Shown here piece by piece: positions 17,463-25,985 of a stretch of DNA of 64,000 bases. This DNA comes from Streptomyces seoulensis. GTDB taxonomy: Bacteria > Actinomycetota > Actinomycetes > Streptomycetales > Streptomycetaceae. The stretch's first letter is position 1. Each line of letters starts with the position of its first letter. The position numbers were made by a program, and so were the translations under genes. The stretch lies in contig NZ_CP032229.1 of assembly GCF_004328625.1 (NCBI RefSeq), forward strand, positions 248,001-312,000. Direction: 5' to 3'. The notes below the pieces were generated by a model. That model was not told the origin of the DNA. It made no database searches and saw only the letters and a list, made by a program, of their open reading frames with translations.

Positions 17463-19109
17463 TCAGCTGCCCGTCAGCAGCCGTCGTACGACGTGTCCCG
17501 CGGAGTCAACCCCGGAACTGCCGCCCTCGACGAGCGCGGCGACGGCGATGTGGGAGTTGTAGGCGGTCAGCCAGCCGTTGGTGTGGTCGCCCTCCTCCGC
17601 GGTGCCCGTCTTGGCGCCGACGCCGGCGAGGCCACTGAGACGCGGGGCGGCCGTGCCACTGGTGGCCGTAGTGCGCATCATCGACTGAAGGTAGCCGGCC
17701 GTGCGGGCGGAGATGGGCCGAGGCGCGGCGACCTGGCGCTGGTCAGCCAGGATGACCGGCTGCCGGAAGCCGGCGCCACGGACGGTCGCGGCCACGGACG
17801 CCATGAACAGAGGGGTGGCCGTGACCTTGCCTTGGCCGATGAACTGGGCCGCCTGGTCGCCTCCCTGCACGTCTGCCGGGATGCTGGGGTCGGTGGTGGC
17901 GACCCCGCCGCCGATCGACCAGTTGCCCATGCCGAAGACGTTCACCGCCTCGTCGTGCAGGGCGGAGGCGTCTCCGTCGTGCACGAGGTAGTTGAAGCCG
18001 TCCTTGATGAAAGAGGTGTTGCAGGAGACGGCGAACGCCTGAAGGAGGGAGGCATCGAGATTGGGCCGCACTCCTGGGTCGTTGTGGAACGTCTGGCTGT
18101 TGGCCGTCACTGCGTCTGCACAGGGTGCCGAACTGCTCGCGTTGAGTCCCGCCTGGTCGAACAGGGCGGCCGAGGTGACGATCTTCATGGTGGAGCCCGG
18201 TGACTTTATGCCGTTGATCGCGATGTTGCCGTCATCACCCGTGTAGGCGATCCCCAGGATGTGCCCGTTGCGCCAGTCGAGCGCCACGGTGCCCGCGGGC
18301 TTGCTCTGGAGGCTGGCGTCCTTGACCGCCTTCTCGGCAACGCTCTGAATTCCGGCATCGATGGTCGTCCTCACGACGGCGGAGCGGCCCTTGGAGAACA
18401 CCTTGACCGTTTCGGAGACCGAGCCGTCGCTGTCGCGCACCGTGATGCCTGTTCCGGCGCTGTCTCCGGTGGGCTTCGCGTTCTTGCTAATTGTCGTGGC
18501 TATGTCCCGCAGTGACGGAAAGGTGGACAGGTCCGTCTTTCCGTCGCTCGCGACCACCTTCGCCGGGACGTCGCTCGCGGGTACCGCACCCGCCGACAGG
18601 GTCTGGTCCTCGCCGAGACCCGGGTAGAGCACCGACTTGTTCCAGTGGATGGCGAGTGCGCCGTTCGTGTTCTTCAGTACGGCCACCGCGCTCGAGTAAT
18701 GCCACGTCCATCCCTTGACCTGGGCCGTGACGTCGAAGGTGACCTTGGTGGCACCCGGTGTCACCGCCGAAGGGCCGGCCGGAGCGATGTTCCCGAATGA
18801 CACCTTCTCCAGGTCCAGACCCTTCGCGTAGTCCCGCAGTGCTCGCGCGGCCGCATCGGGCACGTCGGTGCCCCCCGCCGCGGCGTCGACATGCCGGGCG
18901 GACCAGTCGGCGAGGAACGCACGGGTCCTGCTGGCCGCATCAGCGTCTGAAGGCGGAGTGTTCGACACACCGGCAGCAAGGGGTCTCGATCCATCGGAGT
19001 CCGAGGAACCGGCCGACAGCCCGTGCACGATGTTGTAGACGCCGATGCCGCCAAATACGAGAAGCGCGGCGCACATGCCGGAAAGGGTGACCTTCATGGG
19101 CTTGTTCAT
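17463..19109 (-). CDS. Penicillin-binding transpeptidase (class B-like) with MecA-N/NTF2-type domain
   Basis: A 548-residue membrane-anchored protein. The N-terminal helix (LSGMCAALLVFGGIGVYNIV) is followed by an NTF2-like/MecA-N domain (about 58-160, RTRAFLADWSARHVD) and a transpeptidase domain from about 225. All three active-site motifs are intact: SxxK as STMK (306-309), SxN as SCN (362-364) and KTG (500-502). It should cross-link peptidoglycan outside the membrane and may tolerate beta-lactams, as related low-affinity PBPs do. The ATG at 19109 follows AAAGGATG. It is a single gene with a short palindrome just upstream. The homologue at 30791-32338 has lost all three motifs. Confidence 0.9.
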   Translation of the reverse strand: MNKPMKVTLSGMCAALLVFGGIGVYNIVHGLSAGSSDSDGSRPLAAGVSNTPPSDADAASRTRAFLADWSARHVDAAAGGTDVPDAAARALRDYAKGLDLEKVSFGNIAPAGPSAVTPGATKVTFDVTAQVKGWTWHYSSAVAVLKNTNGALAIHWNKSVLYPGLGEDQTLSAGAVPASDVPAKVVASDGKTDLSTFPSLRDIATTISKNAKPTGDSAGTGITVRDSDGSVSETVKVFSKGRSAVVRTTIDAGIQSVAEKAVKDASLQSKPAGTVALDWRNGHILGIAYTGDDGNIAINGIKSPGSTMKIVTSAALFDQAGLNASSSAPCADAVTANSQTFHNDPGVRPNLDASLLQAFAVSCNTSFIKDGFNYLVHDGDASALHDEAVNVFGMGNWSIGGGVATTDPSIPADVQGGDQAAQFIGQGKVTATPLFMASVAATVRGAGFRQPVILADQRQVAAPRPISARTAGYLQSMMRTTATSGTAAPRLSGLAGVGAKTGTAEEGDHTNGWLTAYNSHIAVAALVEGGSSGVDSAGHVVRRLLTGS

Positions 19110-19142
19110 GGCTCACATCCTTTGAATCAATGGCTGGTACGC

Positions 19143-19157
19143 GTTTGTTTTACAAAC
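19143..19157. promoter_or_regulatory. AT-rich palindrome upstream of PBP gene
   Basis: GTTTGT-TTT-ACAAAC, a perfect 6-bp inverted repeat 34 bp upstream of the PBP start, in unusually AT-rich sequence for this genome. Possible repressor operator. Confidence 0.45.
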
Positions 19158-19387
19158 AGCTGTTATCGAAGAACGAGTGCATGAGGTGTCAGCGGGCTCA
19201 TCGGAAAAGCGGCCCGTAGACCACGGTCAAGGCGATCAGTTCAGGCAGCGGCAGATAGCAGCCGTCTCCGATGTCGGCCGCCAGGTCTCCGCGGTCGCGC
19301 TGGCGGCGTCCTCTGGTGGCGTCGAAGGCAGGCGACGCTGCGGGAAGATTCACGCTCCCAGAATCCTCATGTAGGCGGGTGGGGCGC

Positions 19388-19405
19388 ATGAGTACGCCTA
19401 CTCAT
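19388..19405. promoter_or_regulatory. Palindrome TGAGTA-N4-TACTCA, copy 1
   Basis: ATGAGTA-CGCC-TACTCAT is a perfect 7-bp inverted repeat with a 4-bp spacer. The same motif recurs at 21653-21668 and, in weaker form, at 24101-24116. Operator-like; the regulator is not identified. Confidence 0.55.
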
Positions 19406-19597
19406 CTGTACGGTGGCAGGGATGCGCCCGTCGACGTCGGCGACGTGATGAGTCATGAGAGCCAGCCCAGGATGCAAACGCCTGCGAAAGAGCACCGGAC
19501 CGTGCGTGAAGGGCAGGCCGTGACCGTCCGTCTTCCGTAATGCCGACGTCAACCGCACATCGCCTGTGGCTGCTTCGACGGCCCGCACGTCCTGGTT

Positions 19598-19666
19598 TAC
19601 GAGCTCCTGACCCGACGCCACTCACACCGGGCGATCGCCCGGCACCGGGGCAGGGGCCTCAACACT
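19598..19666 (+). mobile_element. ISL3-like transposase fragment
   Basis: One frame reads ELLTRRHSHRAIARHRGRG followed by LNTVLRYA, the HTH segment typical of ISL3-type transposases. No terminal repeats or flanking parts remain. Confidence 0.45.
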
Positions 19667-20132
19667 GTCCTCCGGTACGCGGAACGCCGCAACACTGGCA
19701 GGACACCATCCGCGAGACACCGCCCCCGGCCCAGCAGGCTGGAGTGTGCGTCGCTGAACTGCGGCAGATCGGCCGAGCGGCACACGGACTCGTCCAGACC
19801 CAGCAGGCCGTCATCGAAAGCCAGTCCGGCCACCAGGGACAGGACGCTCCTGGTAGCACTGAAGGCTTGTCCATCAGCCCCGCCCTCAACGCCTTTAAGG
19901 ATCGTCCAAATATTCCTTACCCCATGGGCTCCCCGGCGGTCACCGACGCACTGCCCCGGGGGTCTGTGAAATCGTCCACAACGGTCGCCAGCGAGAGGAC
20001 CGGCTTGACCCACCGTGGGACGACTTCGATCCGGTCGACTGCCGCGAGCGTCAAGCGGTTGAGTGCGGGATCAGCTGATGCCGCAGGTCGCGAGCATCGG
20101 AACGGCACTTTCCCGGGGCGCGCCCGTGTCCG

Positions 20133-21143
20133 CTACCGCGGTGGCTCGCTCAGCTCGATGGAGCGCAGAGCTGCGGCCAGGGCCGCCTCGTCGCCGGTGT
20201 CGATCGCTGTGTCCGTCAGCTTGATGACGTGTTCGTCGCCGTGCGCCAAGGCCAGTTCGAAGACCTCTTCAGGGGTGAAGGTGCCCGATGGGGTGTACGC
20301 GACCGGGCCGTCGGGTGCGTACATCGCGGTCACCGCAGCGGAGGCCGTCCAGGCGGCCCCGAGGCTCGGTACCCACAGGCTTCGCGGGAGGGCGGGCAAC
20401 GTGCGCAGGACGGCGTTGGGGGCTGTGGCCGCGTGGACCAGCATGGTCTCCTCGCCGTGACCATGGGTAGCGTACCGGTGGGTGGCGGCCCGTACGAGTT
20501 CGGCGAGGCGACGGTGTGCCTCGTCCGGGTCCGTGACCGTGTCCGCCCAGACGGGCAAGCCCGTGACACGGGCGAGCCGGTCGGGGAATCCGCCGTCGCG
20601 TAAGGCGATGGGTGTCACCGCGTCCAGAGCAGAGGCCGCGCTGTCGGCGCCGGGCAGTCCCGCGACGCCGGAGACGGGGCGGTGGCGGGCGGCCCAGTAG
20701 CCGAGGCCGTGGGCGAGTTCGGCCAGCCGGGGTTCGGTACTGTCGCCGGCCAGCAGGGTACGTACGGCGTGGCCCACCCGGATCACGGGGTGCGTCGAGC
20801 CGCCGTAGAGGCCGGGCAGGAGCCGGGGCCACCACAGGGCGAGCACCTCGCGCCAGGGCCGTTCGGCGAGCGCGTGGTCGAACCAGCCGATCCAGTCGGC
20901 GGCGCGGCGAGGGTCCCCGAGCGCGGAGCGCCAGTCGGCTGAGGTGATCGGGGCGACGCCGGGTGGGAACTCCTCGAGCTTGCGTGCGTACCGATCAAGC
21001 CAGCGGTGCACGGAGCGGGCCTGCCCGTGCACGACAAGGGCTTCAACGGCCATCGGCGCGTGGTTGGTGAGCCGCCCGAGCCGTTCGGGCCCCGAGGTGT
21101 GCAGTCGCTGAAGTGCCTCGTCGAGAATCCCTGTCGTATCCAT
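20133..21143 (-). CDS. Questin oxidase family protein
   Basis: A 336-residue soluble protein of the questin oxidase-like family (DUF4243), first described from fungal anthraquinone ring cleavage and found widely in actinomycetes. Recognisable parts are the N-terminal DEALQRLHTSGPERLGRLTNHAPMAVEAL, the basic HRWLDRYARKLEEFP, and the central HPVIRVGHAVRTLL. No signal peptide. The family is thought to act by Baeyer-Villiger-like oxidation of aromatic substrates, but the role in bacteria is uncertain. The gene stands alone. Bases 20498-20712 of it are duplicated at 22736-22950. Confidence 0.8.
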   Translation of the reverse strand: MDTTGILDEALQRLHTSGPERLGRLTNHAPMAVEALVVHGQARSVHRWLDRYARKLEEFPPGVAPITSADWRSALGDPRRAADWIGWFDHALAERPWREVLALWWPRLLPGLYGGSTHPVIRVGHAVRTLLAGDSTEPRLAELAHGLGYWAARHRPVSGVAGLPGADSAASALDAVTPIALRDGGFPDRLARVTGLPVWADTVTDPDEAHRRLAELVRAATHRYATHGHGEETMLVHAATAPNAVLRTLPALPRSLWVPSLGAAWTASAAVTAMYAPDGPVAYTPSGTFTPEEVFELALAHGDEHVIKLTDTAIDTGDEAALAAALRSIELSEPPR

Positions 21144-21244
21144 GGCGGGGACACTAGGCGGGGCGACGTGACGGCGTAACGGGCGGAAGACCTAGGCCGC
21201 GACCTAGCCGCGACCTAGGCCGTTCCCTTCGGATCATCGGATCA

Positions 21245-21580
21245 TTGGTTGATATGTGTCGGCGATTGACGCCCAAATGGGCACGGATCGGGCCGTTGCT
21301 GCCGGACCGGACTCCGAAGCGGGGTGGGCGGTGGCGTGATCACAGGCGGGTGATCTATGCGATCACGTTCAAGTACCGCGCCGGGACCACGGATGGATCT
21401 ACCCGAATACTTCGGGTCGTGGACAGGAATCCGAAACCGGCTGCGGAAGTGGGTCGCCGACGGCACCTGCGAAAAGATCCTCACCGCCCTGCTCGCAGGT
21501 GGAGTCACGGTCGCCGGTATCGCCGGTATCGGCGTCGTCCCGGACCGCCTGCGGGATCCGGTCTCCGGTGCCGTCCGCTG
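21245..21580 (+). mobile_element. Frameshifted, truncated IS5-family transposase remnant
   Basis: Frame one reads RRLTPKWARIGPLLPDRTPK ... VIYAITFKYRAGTT, the N-terminal domain of IS5-type transposases. The expected continuation WMDLPEYFGSWTGIRNRLRKW lies two bases out of frame from about 21392, so a 2-bp loss broke it. Homology stops after KILTALLA near 21495; the DDE domain is absent. An IS relic, not a mobile unit. Confidence 0.75.
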
Positions 21581-21643
21581 ACCAGTGGCTCATCTCCTTC
21601 CCGGGCGGCCAAAGCAACTGTCGTGCGCCACGCCCCGACTGAT

Positions 21644-21677
21644 CCCGGGGCCTGAGTATTCCTACTCAGGCCCCGGG
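21644..21677. promoter_or_regulatory. Perfect 15-bp inverted repeat containing TGAGTA-N4-TACTCA, copy 2
   Basis: Arms 21644-21658 and 21663-21677 around TTCC. The core TGAGTATTCCTACTCA matches copy 1. It ends 25 bp before the ATG of the membrane protein gene, so it could be an operator or a hairpin in the leader; it could also end transcription coming from the left. Confidence 0.6.
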
Positions 21678-21702
21678 CCATCGATCCGGGAAGGCTGCGG
21701 GC

Positions 21703-22155
21703 ATGAACACTTCCCGCACAGAACCACGTTCTGTCTTCACGCGAGTGTCCGGAGCGGCTGTCACCGGTGCGGTTCTGGCCTGCGGTGCCGTGTACTTCTT
21801 CTCCTGGGTCAGGCGTGACAGCGACCAGGCATGCGAGAAAACGGACGGCCTCTGCTGGACCTTGTGGGACTGGGCAGTCGTACCGCTCACCATGACGACT
21901 GCCCTGACCGTCCTGATCATCGTCTACAAGCAACTGGGTGTCAGGCCGCGGCTCGCAGTCATCCCGCCGACGATCCTGCTGGCGCCGATCCCTCTCGCGG
22001 CTGCACACATGACCGTCGGCTGGTGGACTGCCACCATCGCGGGTGGGGCGTGGTCATGCTCTCTCGCACTGACCGCATGGAGTCGCTACCGGATCCTGGG
22101 GATCACAGCTTCAGCCACACTCCTGCTCGCCTCCCTAGTCGCTCTCTACCGCTGA
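21703..22155 (+). CDS. Small integral membrane protein, unknown family
   Basis: A 150-residue protein with about four hydrophobic segments (VSGAAVTGAVLACGAVYFFSW; AVVPLTMTTALTVLIIVY; VIPPTILLAPIPLAAAHM; ILGITASATLLLASLVAL) and a short Cys-containing loop (DQACEKTDGLCW). ATG start with GGAAGG nearby. I do not recognise a family. The strong palindrome upstream suggests regulated expression. It is flanked by an IS5 relic and a broken MerR gene, but its frame is clean. Confidence 0.65.
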   Translation: MNTSRTEPRSVFTRVSGAAVTGAVLACGAVYFFSWVRRDSDQACEKTDGLCWTLWDWAVVPLTMTTALTVLIIVYKQLGVRPRLAVIPPTILLAPIPLAAAHMTVGWWTATIAGGAWSCSLALTAWSRYRILGITASATLLLASLVALYR

Positions 22156-22238
22156 AACGGCTCGTGAGGGCATTGAGAGGGATGGCACGCGAAGAGGCTT
22201 GCGTCTTGCGTAGGGGGCGACACAAAGGTGGGGGCATA

Positions 22239-22492
22239 GACGGCGACACGCTCCACTCGATCGGCGAGCTCGCTCGGCAGACCGGTCTCACGGTCAAGAC
22301 CGTTCGGTTCTAATCCGATCGCGGAATCGTGGTGCGCCGACAGACCGCAGCCCGGCCGGCCACCGCCTGTACAAGATCGACGCCGGCGCACGCCCGGATC
22401 TCGTGCGGACCCTGCGCGAGCTGGGCGGAGTCGCCGCAGCACACGCCGAAGCACTGGCAGTGCAGATCCGGGTCCCGCGCCTGCGGCGCTGG
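22239..22492 (+). pseudogene. MerR-family regulator, broken by nonsense codon and frameshift
   Basis: The frame TLHSIGELARQTGLTVKTVRF is a textbook MerR HTH start. The next codon is TAA (22312-22314) where the family has Tyr (RFYSDRG); the frame continues SDRGIV, then shifts by one base before APTDRSPAGHRLYKIDAGARP and ELGGVAAAHAEALAVQIR, with part of the dimerisation helix deleted. At least three lesions make this a dead gene. No clear start or promoter remains. Confidence 0.75.
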
Positions 22493-22495
22493 TCA

Positions 22496-22735
22496 TTGGT
22501 CCCGCCGCCGGTGAACCACAGGGTGCGGACCATGTCCGCCGCCCCCCGACGCCGAGCGGGCTTCTTCCCGTACACCGCGGTGTGACGGTGCGGGGGTTGC
22601 GGGAAGCCACGCCACGCCGGATTGCCCGTGCCGAACCGACGTACGGCCGTGACGCTCCGGGCGCCCGCCGGCCCTCATTCGGCGCCCGAAAGCTCGTCTG
22701 AGCTGCCGTTTTGCCGCCCGCGTCCAGGGGCACGC
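22496..22735. other. Intergenic, nothing assigned
   Basis: No gene, repeat or conserved motif recognised between the MerR relic and the duplicated questin oxidase segment. Confidence 0.4.
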
Positions 22736-22950
22736 GTTCGGCGAGGCGACGGTGTGCCTCGTCCGGGTCCGTGACCGTGTCCGCCCAGACGGGCAAGCCC
22801 GTGACACGGGCGAGCCGGTCGGGGAATCCGCCGTCGCGTAAGGCGATGGGTGTCACCGCGTCCAGAGCACAGGCCGCGCTGTCGGCGTCGGGCAGTCCCG
22901 CGACGCCGGAGACGGGGCGGTGGCGGGCGGCCCAGTAGCCGAGGCCGTGG
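22736..22950 (-). pseudogene. Duplicated internal fragment of the questin oxidase gene
   Basis: 215 bp almost identical to 20498-20712 (constant offset 2238 bp, only a few substitutions), covering the GLGYWAARHRPVSGVAG ... DEAHRRLAE part of the protein. It has no start and joins abruptly to an SDR fragment at 22951. Direct orientation. Near identity means either a recent duplication or gene conversion. Confidence 0.9.
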
Positions 22951-22951
22951 T

Positions 22952-23110
22952 GTCAGGCGGTGACGCCGCCGTCGACGACAAGGTTGTGTCCCACGCAGGC
23001 TGCGGCCTCGTCCGAGGCGGGACACAGGACCGCGGCGACGATCTCGCCGGTCGAGGCGACCCGCCCCAGCAGTACGGTCGCCGCGAGACGGGCGGCCCGG
23101 TCGGTCTCGC
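22952..23110 (-). pseudogene. 3' fragment of a short-chain dehydrogenase gene
   Basis: Read on the minus strand to TGA at 22952-22954, the sequence ends VGHNLVVDGGVTA, the standard SDR C-terminus, preceded by GRVASTGEIVAAVLCPASDE. It resembles the end of the intact SDR gene at 27688-28449 but is diverged, so it is a relic of a paralogue and not a fresh copy. No Rossmann N-terminus is present. Confidence 0.75.
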
Positions 23111-23265
23111 TCTCACACCGTTCGTCGGCCGGTCCGCGACCGACTGCCTGTCATGTCAGCCCCAGAAAAAGGCACTTACACACCAGACAACTCGCGCGGG
23201 TGCCTCTGTGACCCCGCACTCACCGACCAAGATCAATCACTGGTCGACCTATTAGAGTCGTGGGC

Positions 23266-23925
23266 ATGACGCCATCCCTTGTCGGCAGTGCCTTCGACTC
23301 ACTCCGCCTCGACGCCGTGTCCGACCAGGAGGCGCTGCGGCATGCCTACGAACTTCCCGGCGACGCGGCCGTGCGCAAGCAGATGACCGAACTTACCGAA
23401 AAAACAAGGCAGTTGATTGAGTGCTCATCGCTGGTGCTGGTCGCCAGCGCGGACGCCGAGGGTAACTGTGACGTTTCCCCGCGCGGCGGTCCCGCCGGAT
23501 TCGTAGCCGTCCTGGACGCACGGACGGTGGCGATACCTGACGCGACCGGAAACAAGCGGCTGGACACCCTGAAGAACGTCATCGCCACCGGCCGGGCCGG
23601 ACTGCTGTTCGTCATCCCGGGGCGCACCACGACGCTCCGCGTGAACGGCCGGGCCTGCGTCTCCACACGCCCGGAGCTGCTGTCGCAGCTGACCGCCGTG
23701 GGCAAGCCGCCGGCCAGTGCGCTGGTGCTGGGGATCGAGGAGGTCTACCCGCACTGCCCCAAGTCGCTCCTTCGCAGTGGAGCCTGGAAGCCGGAGCAGT
23801 GGCTGCCGACGGACGCCCAGCCGAGCTCGGCCGAGGTGACGCTGGCCCAGCTGCGGATGCCGGAGCTGACGATCGCCGACATCGAGCAGGCGGAGGCGGA
23901 TTCGCTGCGGTATCGGTACGAGTAA
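23266..23925 (+). CDS. Pyridoxamine 5'-phosphate oxidase-type flavoprotein (MSMEG_1061-like)
   Basis: A 219-residue FMN-binding split-barrel protein. ATG 23266 is used; GTG 23260 is in frame just upstream. Family marks include LVLVASADAEGNCDVSPRGG (phosphate-binding side of FMN), AIPDATGNKRLDTLKN and GLLFVIPGRTTTLRVNGRA, with a C-terminal HCPKSLLRS..W segment. Members reduce or bind F420/FMN-type cofactors and small oxidised substrates; the exact reaction is unknown. A single gene with short leader. Confidence 0.85.
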   Translation: MTPSLVGSAFDSLRLDAVSDQEALRHAYELPGDAAVRKQMTELTEKTRQLIECSSLVLVASADAEGNCDVSPRGGPAGFVAVLDARTVAIPDATGNKRLDTLKNVIATGRAGLLFVIPGRTTTLRVNGRACVSTRPELLSQLTAVGKPPASALVLGIEEVYPHCPKSLLRSGAWKPEQWLPTDAQPSSAEVTLAQLRMPELTIADIEQAEADSLRYRYE

Positions 23926-24505
23926 CGCGCCGACCGGTGATTGCTGAACCACACCAGCCTGCCGACCCCCGCCCAGGACGCCCCCAAGATCAAGCGCAGG
24001 GCAGCCCCGACTCTCTGTCGCCTCCTTGTACGCTCCTTCTGCCCAGCAGCGTCCGACGATTCGGGCACTCAGGCAGCTCCTGAAACGCCCTGCTCAGGCA
24101 TGAGTACCAGGACTCATGGCCGAACGCGCTGTCCTGACGATGATGAAGATCATCGCCAGGGACGGCGTGAAGACCAGCCGATAGCGTGCCGCTACCGCTC
24201 GCGTCGTCTGCTGGCTTGCCCGGATGAGGAGCTGGAAAACCCCGCGCGGCATGGCATCGCTCGCCTGCACAACGTCGCCCTCACCGGATAACCCCACAAC
24301 GCAGGAGGCGCGAGGGGCCGGCTTTCCCCGAATGGCGCCGCACAAAAAATTCCACGACGGGTGCACAACGATCCTGACATCTGCGTAAACATATCCACAA
24401 GAAGACCGGGCCCGCGATGACCGTCGCCGAGAACGGGACGGACCGGCGAGGCGCCAAGTGCCATCTGGACTCCGTGCGCCTCGAAAAATCGGATACGCCG
24501 GCAGA
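23926..24505. other. Intergenic, no clear gene
   Basis: About 580 bp between convergent genes. Short frames such as MAERAVLTMMKIIARDGVKTSR at 24116 end quickly and have no support. It holds the third copy of the TGAGTA-type palindrome. Confidence 0.45.
24099..24118. promoter_or_regulatory. Palindrome TGAGTA-type, copy 3
   Basis: CATGAGT-ACCAGG-ACTCATG; the core TGAGTACCAGGACTCA differs from copies 1 and 2 at one arm position (G for T). No intact gene follows closely. Confidence 0.45.
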
Positions 24506-25882
24506 TCAGGAGCCTTCCGCAACCCGGTTGAAGAGGCGGCCGGCGAGGTCGACGCCTGTGATCACGCCGTCTGCGTCACGGGAGAAGTAGCCGCGCTGCC
24601 CCTTGAGACCGCCTTCGGTGACGATGTACTCGTCCTGGTCGCCGGGAACGAAGCCGATCTCCGCGGCAGGGTAGTTCGGGGGCATTTCCTCGTCCGATGC
24701 CCTGCGGATCTCCGGCTTGATCCCGACCGCCAGGGTAAGCCGGGCGCCGTCGGTGGCGATGTCGAGGTTCATGGCGCCGATCTCGTAGCGGCCGACGACC
24801 GGTTCGGCCCGCGCCTCGTCGTACGGGGCTGCCACCGCAGTCTTCTCCACGACGCCGAGGTAGTGCTCCAGCGTCCACCGAACAACTGACTGGTTGAAGG
24901 GGTAGCCGCCGGGACCGGCGTTGGCCAGAGAGACCACCGCGAAGTTGCGCTCGGGCACGATGAGCAGCTCGGCGAACTGACCGTTGCTCGAGCCGCCGTG
25001 GCCAATCCCGCTCAGGCCGTCCAGGTCGCGCAGGAACCAGCAAATACCGACGCCGTTGCCGAGCGTGCTGGCGCGCAGCTCGACCGTCTGCTCCCGCATG
25101 CGGCGCAACTCCGAGCCGGGCAGCACACCTCCGCCGTCGCCGAGTTGGAATCGCGCCCAGCGCAGCAGATCGCTCACCGAGGAGGCGAGGCCGCCGCCGG
25201 GATTGTCGCCGCGTGCGCCCTCCCTGAAAGCCGCCCAGGGCCTGGCGGGACGCAGTTCGCCGTCGTCGCCGCGGTTGTAGCCAACAGCGAACTTACGGAC
25301 CATCACCTCGGACAAGCCGTACACGGTGTCAACGAGGCCCACCGGCTCCAGGACGAGCACGGCCATGGCCTGCTCGAAGGGCAGGCCGGTGACCTTCTCG
25401 ACGATCCGTCCGGCAAGGTTGTAGCCGGCCTGACTGTAGGAGGCGCGGGCACCGGGCGGTGCGATCAGCGGCAGCCGAGGCAGCTTCGCGACGAGCCCGG
25501 CCAGGGAGCGGTCGCCCTCGCCGTCGTCAATCAGGTTCCAGTCCAGACCGGAGGTGTGGTTGAGCAGGTTCAGGACAGTAATACTGGCCGCGGCCCGCTC
25601 GTCGGCGAGCTCCAGCTCGGGGACGTAGGTTCGCACGGGGGCGTCCAAACCCACCTTGCCCTCGGCGACCAGGCGCATCAGCGCGGTCGCCGTAAAGGTC
25701 TTGGACACCGAAGCCAGATGGAACAGCGTCCTCTCATCGACCGGCAGCGGGTTGCTGAGGCTCGTCACACCGTGCGAGGCATAGGTCTCATGGCCCTCCA
25801 GGAGCACTCCGACTGCGGCACCGGGAACGCGAAGCTCCGTGGCTTGCGCCTTGACGAATTCCGACAACTCTTCCTGCGGCAT
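24506..25882 (-). CDS. Serine hydrolase, class C beta-lactamase/DD-peptidase family
   Basis: A 458-residue protein. ATG 25882 has GGAGGGGGAGCG directly upstream and is preferred to the much longer frame. Active-site motifs: SVSKTF (SxxK, about residues 66-71), the YSQAGYN motif (YxN) near 168-174, and HGGSSNGQF (HxG in place of KTG) near 300. No signal peptide, so it is probably cytoplasmic like EstB-type esterases; beta-lactam, peptide or ester hydrolysis all fit. The C-terminal 120 residues form a beta-rich lipocalin-like extension. It is divergent from a TetR gene 103 bp away, the likely regulator. Confidence 0.88.
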   Translation of the reverse strand: MPQEELSEFVKAQATELRVPGAAVGVLLEGHETYASHGVTSLSNPLPVDERTLFHLASVSKTFTATALMRLVAEGKVGLDAPVRTYVPELELADERAAASITVLNLLNHTSGLDWNLIDDGEGDRSLAGLVAKLPRLPLIAPPGARASYSQAGYNLAGRIVEKVTGLPFEQAMAVLVLEPVGLVDTVYGLSEVMVRKFAVGYNRGDDGELRPARPWAAFREGARGDNPGGGLASSVSDLLRWARFQLGDGGGVLPGSELRRMREQTVELRASTLGNGVGICWFLRDLDGLSGIGHGGSSNGQFAELLIVPERNFAVVSLANAGPGGYPFNQSVVRWTLEHYLGVVEKTAVAAPYDEARAEPVVGRYEIGAMNLDIATDGARLTLAVGIKPEIRRASDEEMPPNYPAAEIGFVPGDQDEYIVTEGGLKGQRGYFSRDADGVITGVDLAGRLFNRVAEGS

Positions 25883-25963
25883 CGCTCCCCCTCCGGCGCT
25901 TGCACAAAGTACGAGGCGCAGCGTAGGAGTGGCTTCAAGACCGCGCAAGGCTTCTGGTGAACT

Positions 25964-25975
25964 AAGTACAAGTAC
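25964..25975. promoter_or_regulatory. Candidate TetR operator between serine hydrolase and TetR
   Basis: AAGTACAAGTAC, two GTAC palindromes in tandem, centred in the divergent spacer close to the TetR start. A typical position for autoregulation; sequence support is modest. Confidence 0.4.
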
Positions 25976-25985
25976 GGTGGGGGTC

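Larger units (their letters stand above)
19158..20132. other. Gene-poor stretch with relics
   Basis: Between the PBP and the questin oxidase gene I find no convincing full gene. It contains a TGAGTA-type palindrome and an ISL3-like remnant (listed separately). On the minus strand, GTG 19353 down to 19198 could encode a 51-residue peptide (VNLPAASPAF ... VVYGPLFR) directly after that palindrome, with low coding support. Longer frames in 19600-20100 look non-coding. Confidence 0.4.

Noticed and set aside
19597..20013. A 138-codon minus-strand gene
   Set aside because: No conserved motif and overlaps an ISL3-like scrap; coding character weak.
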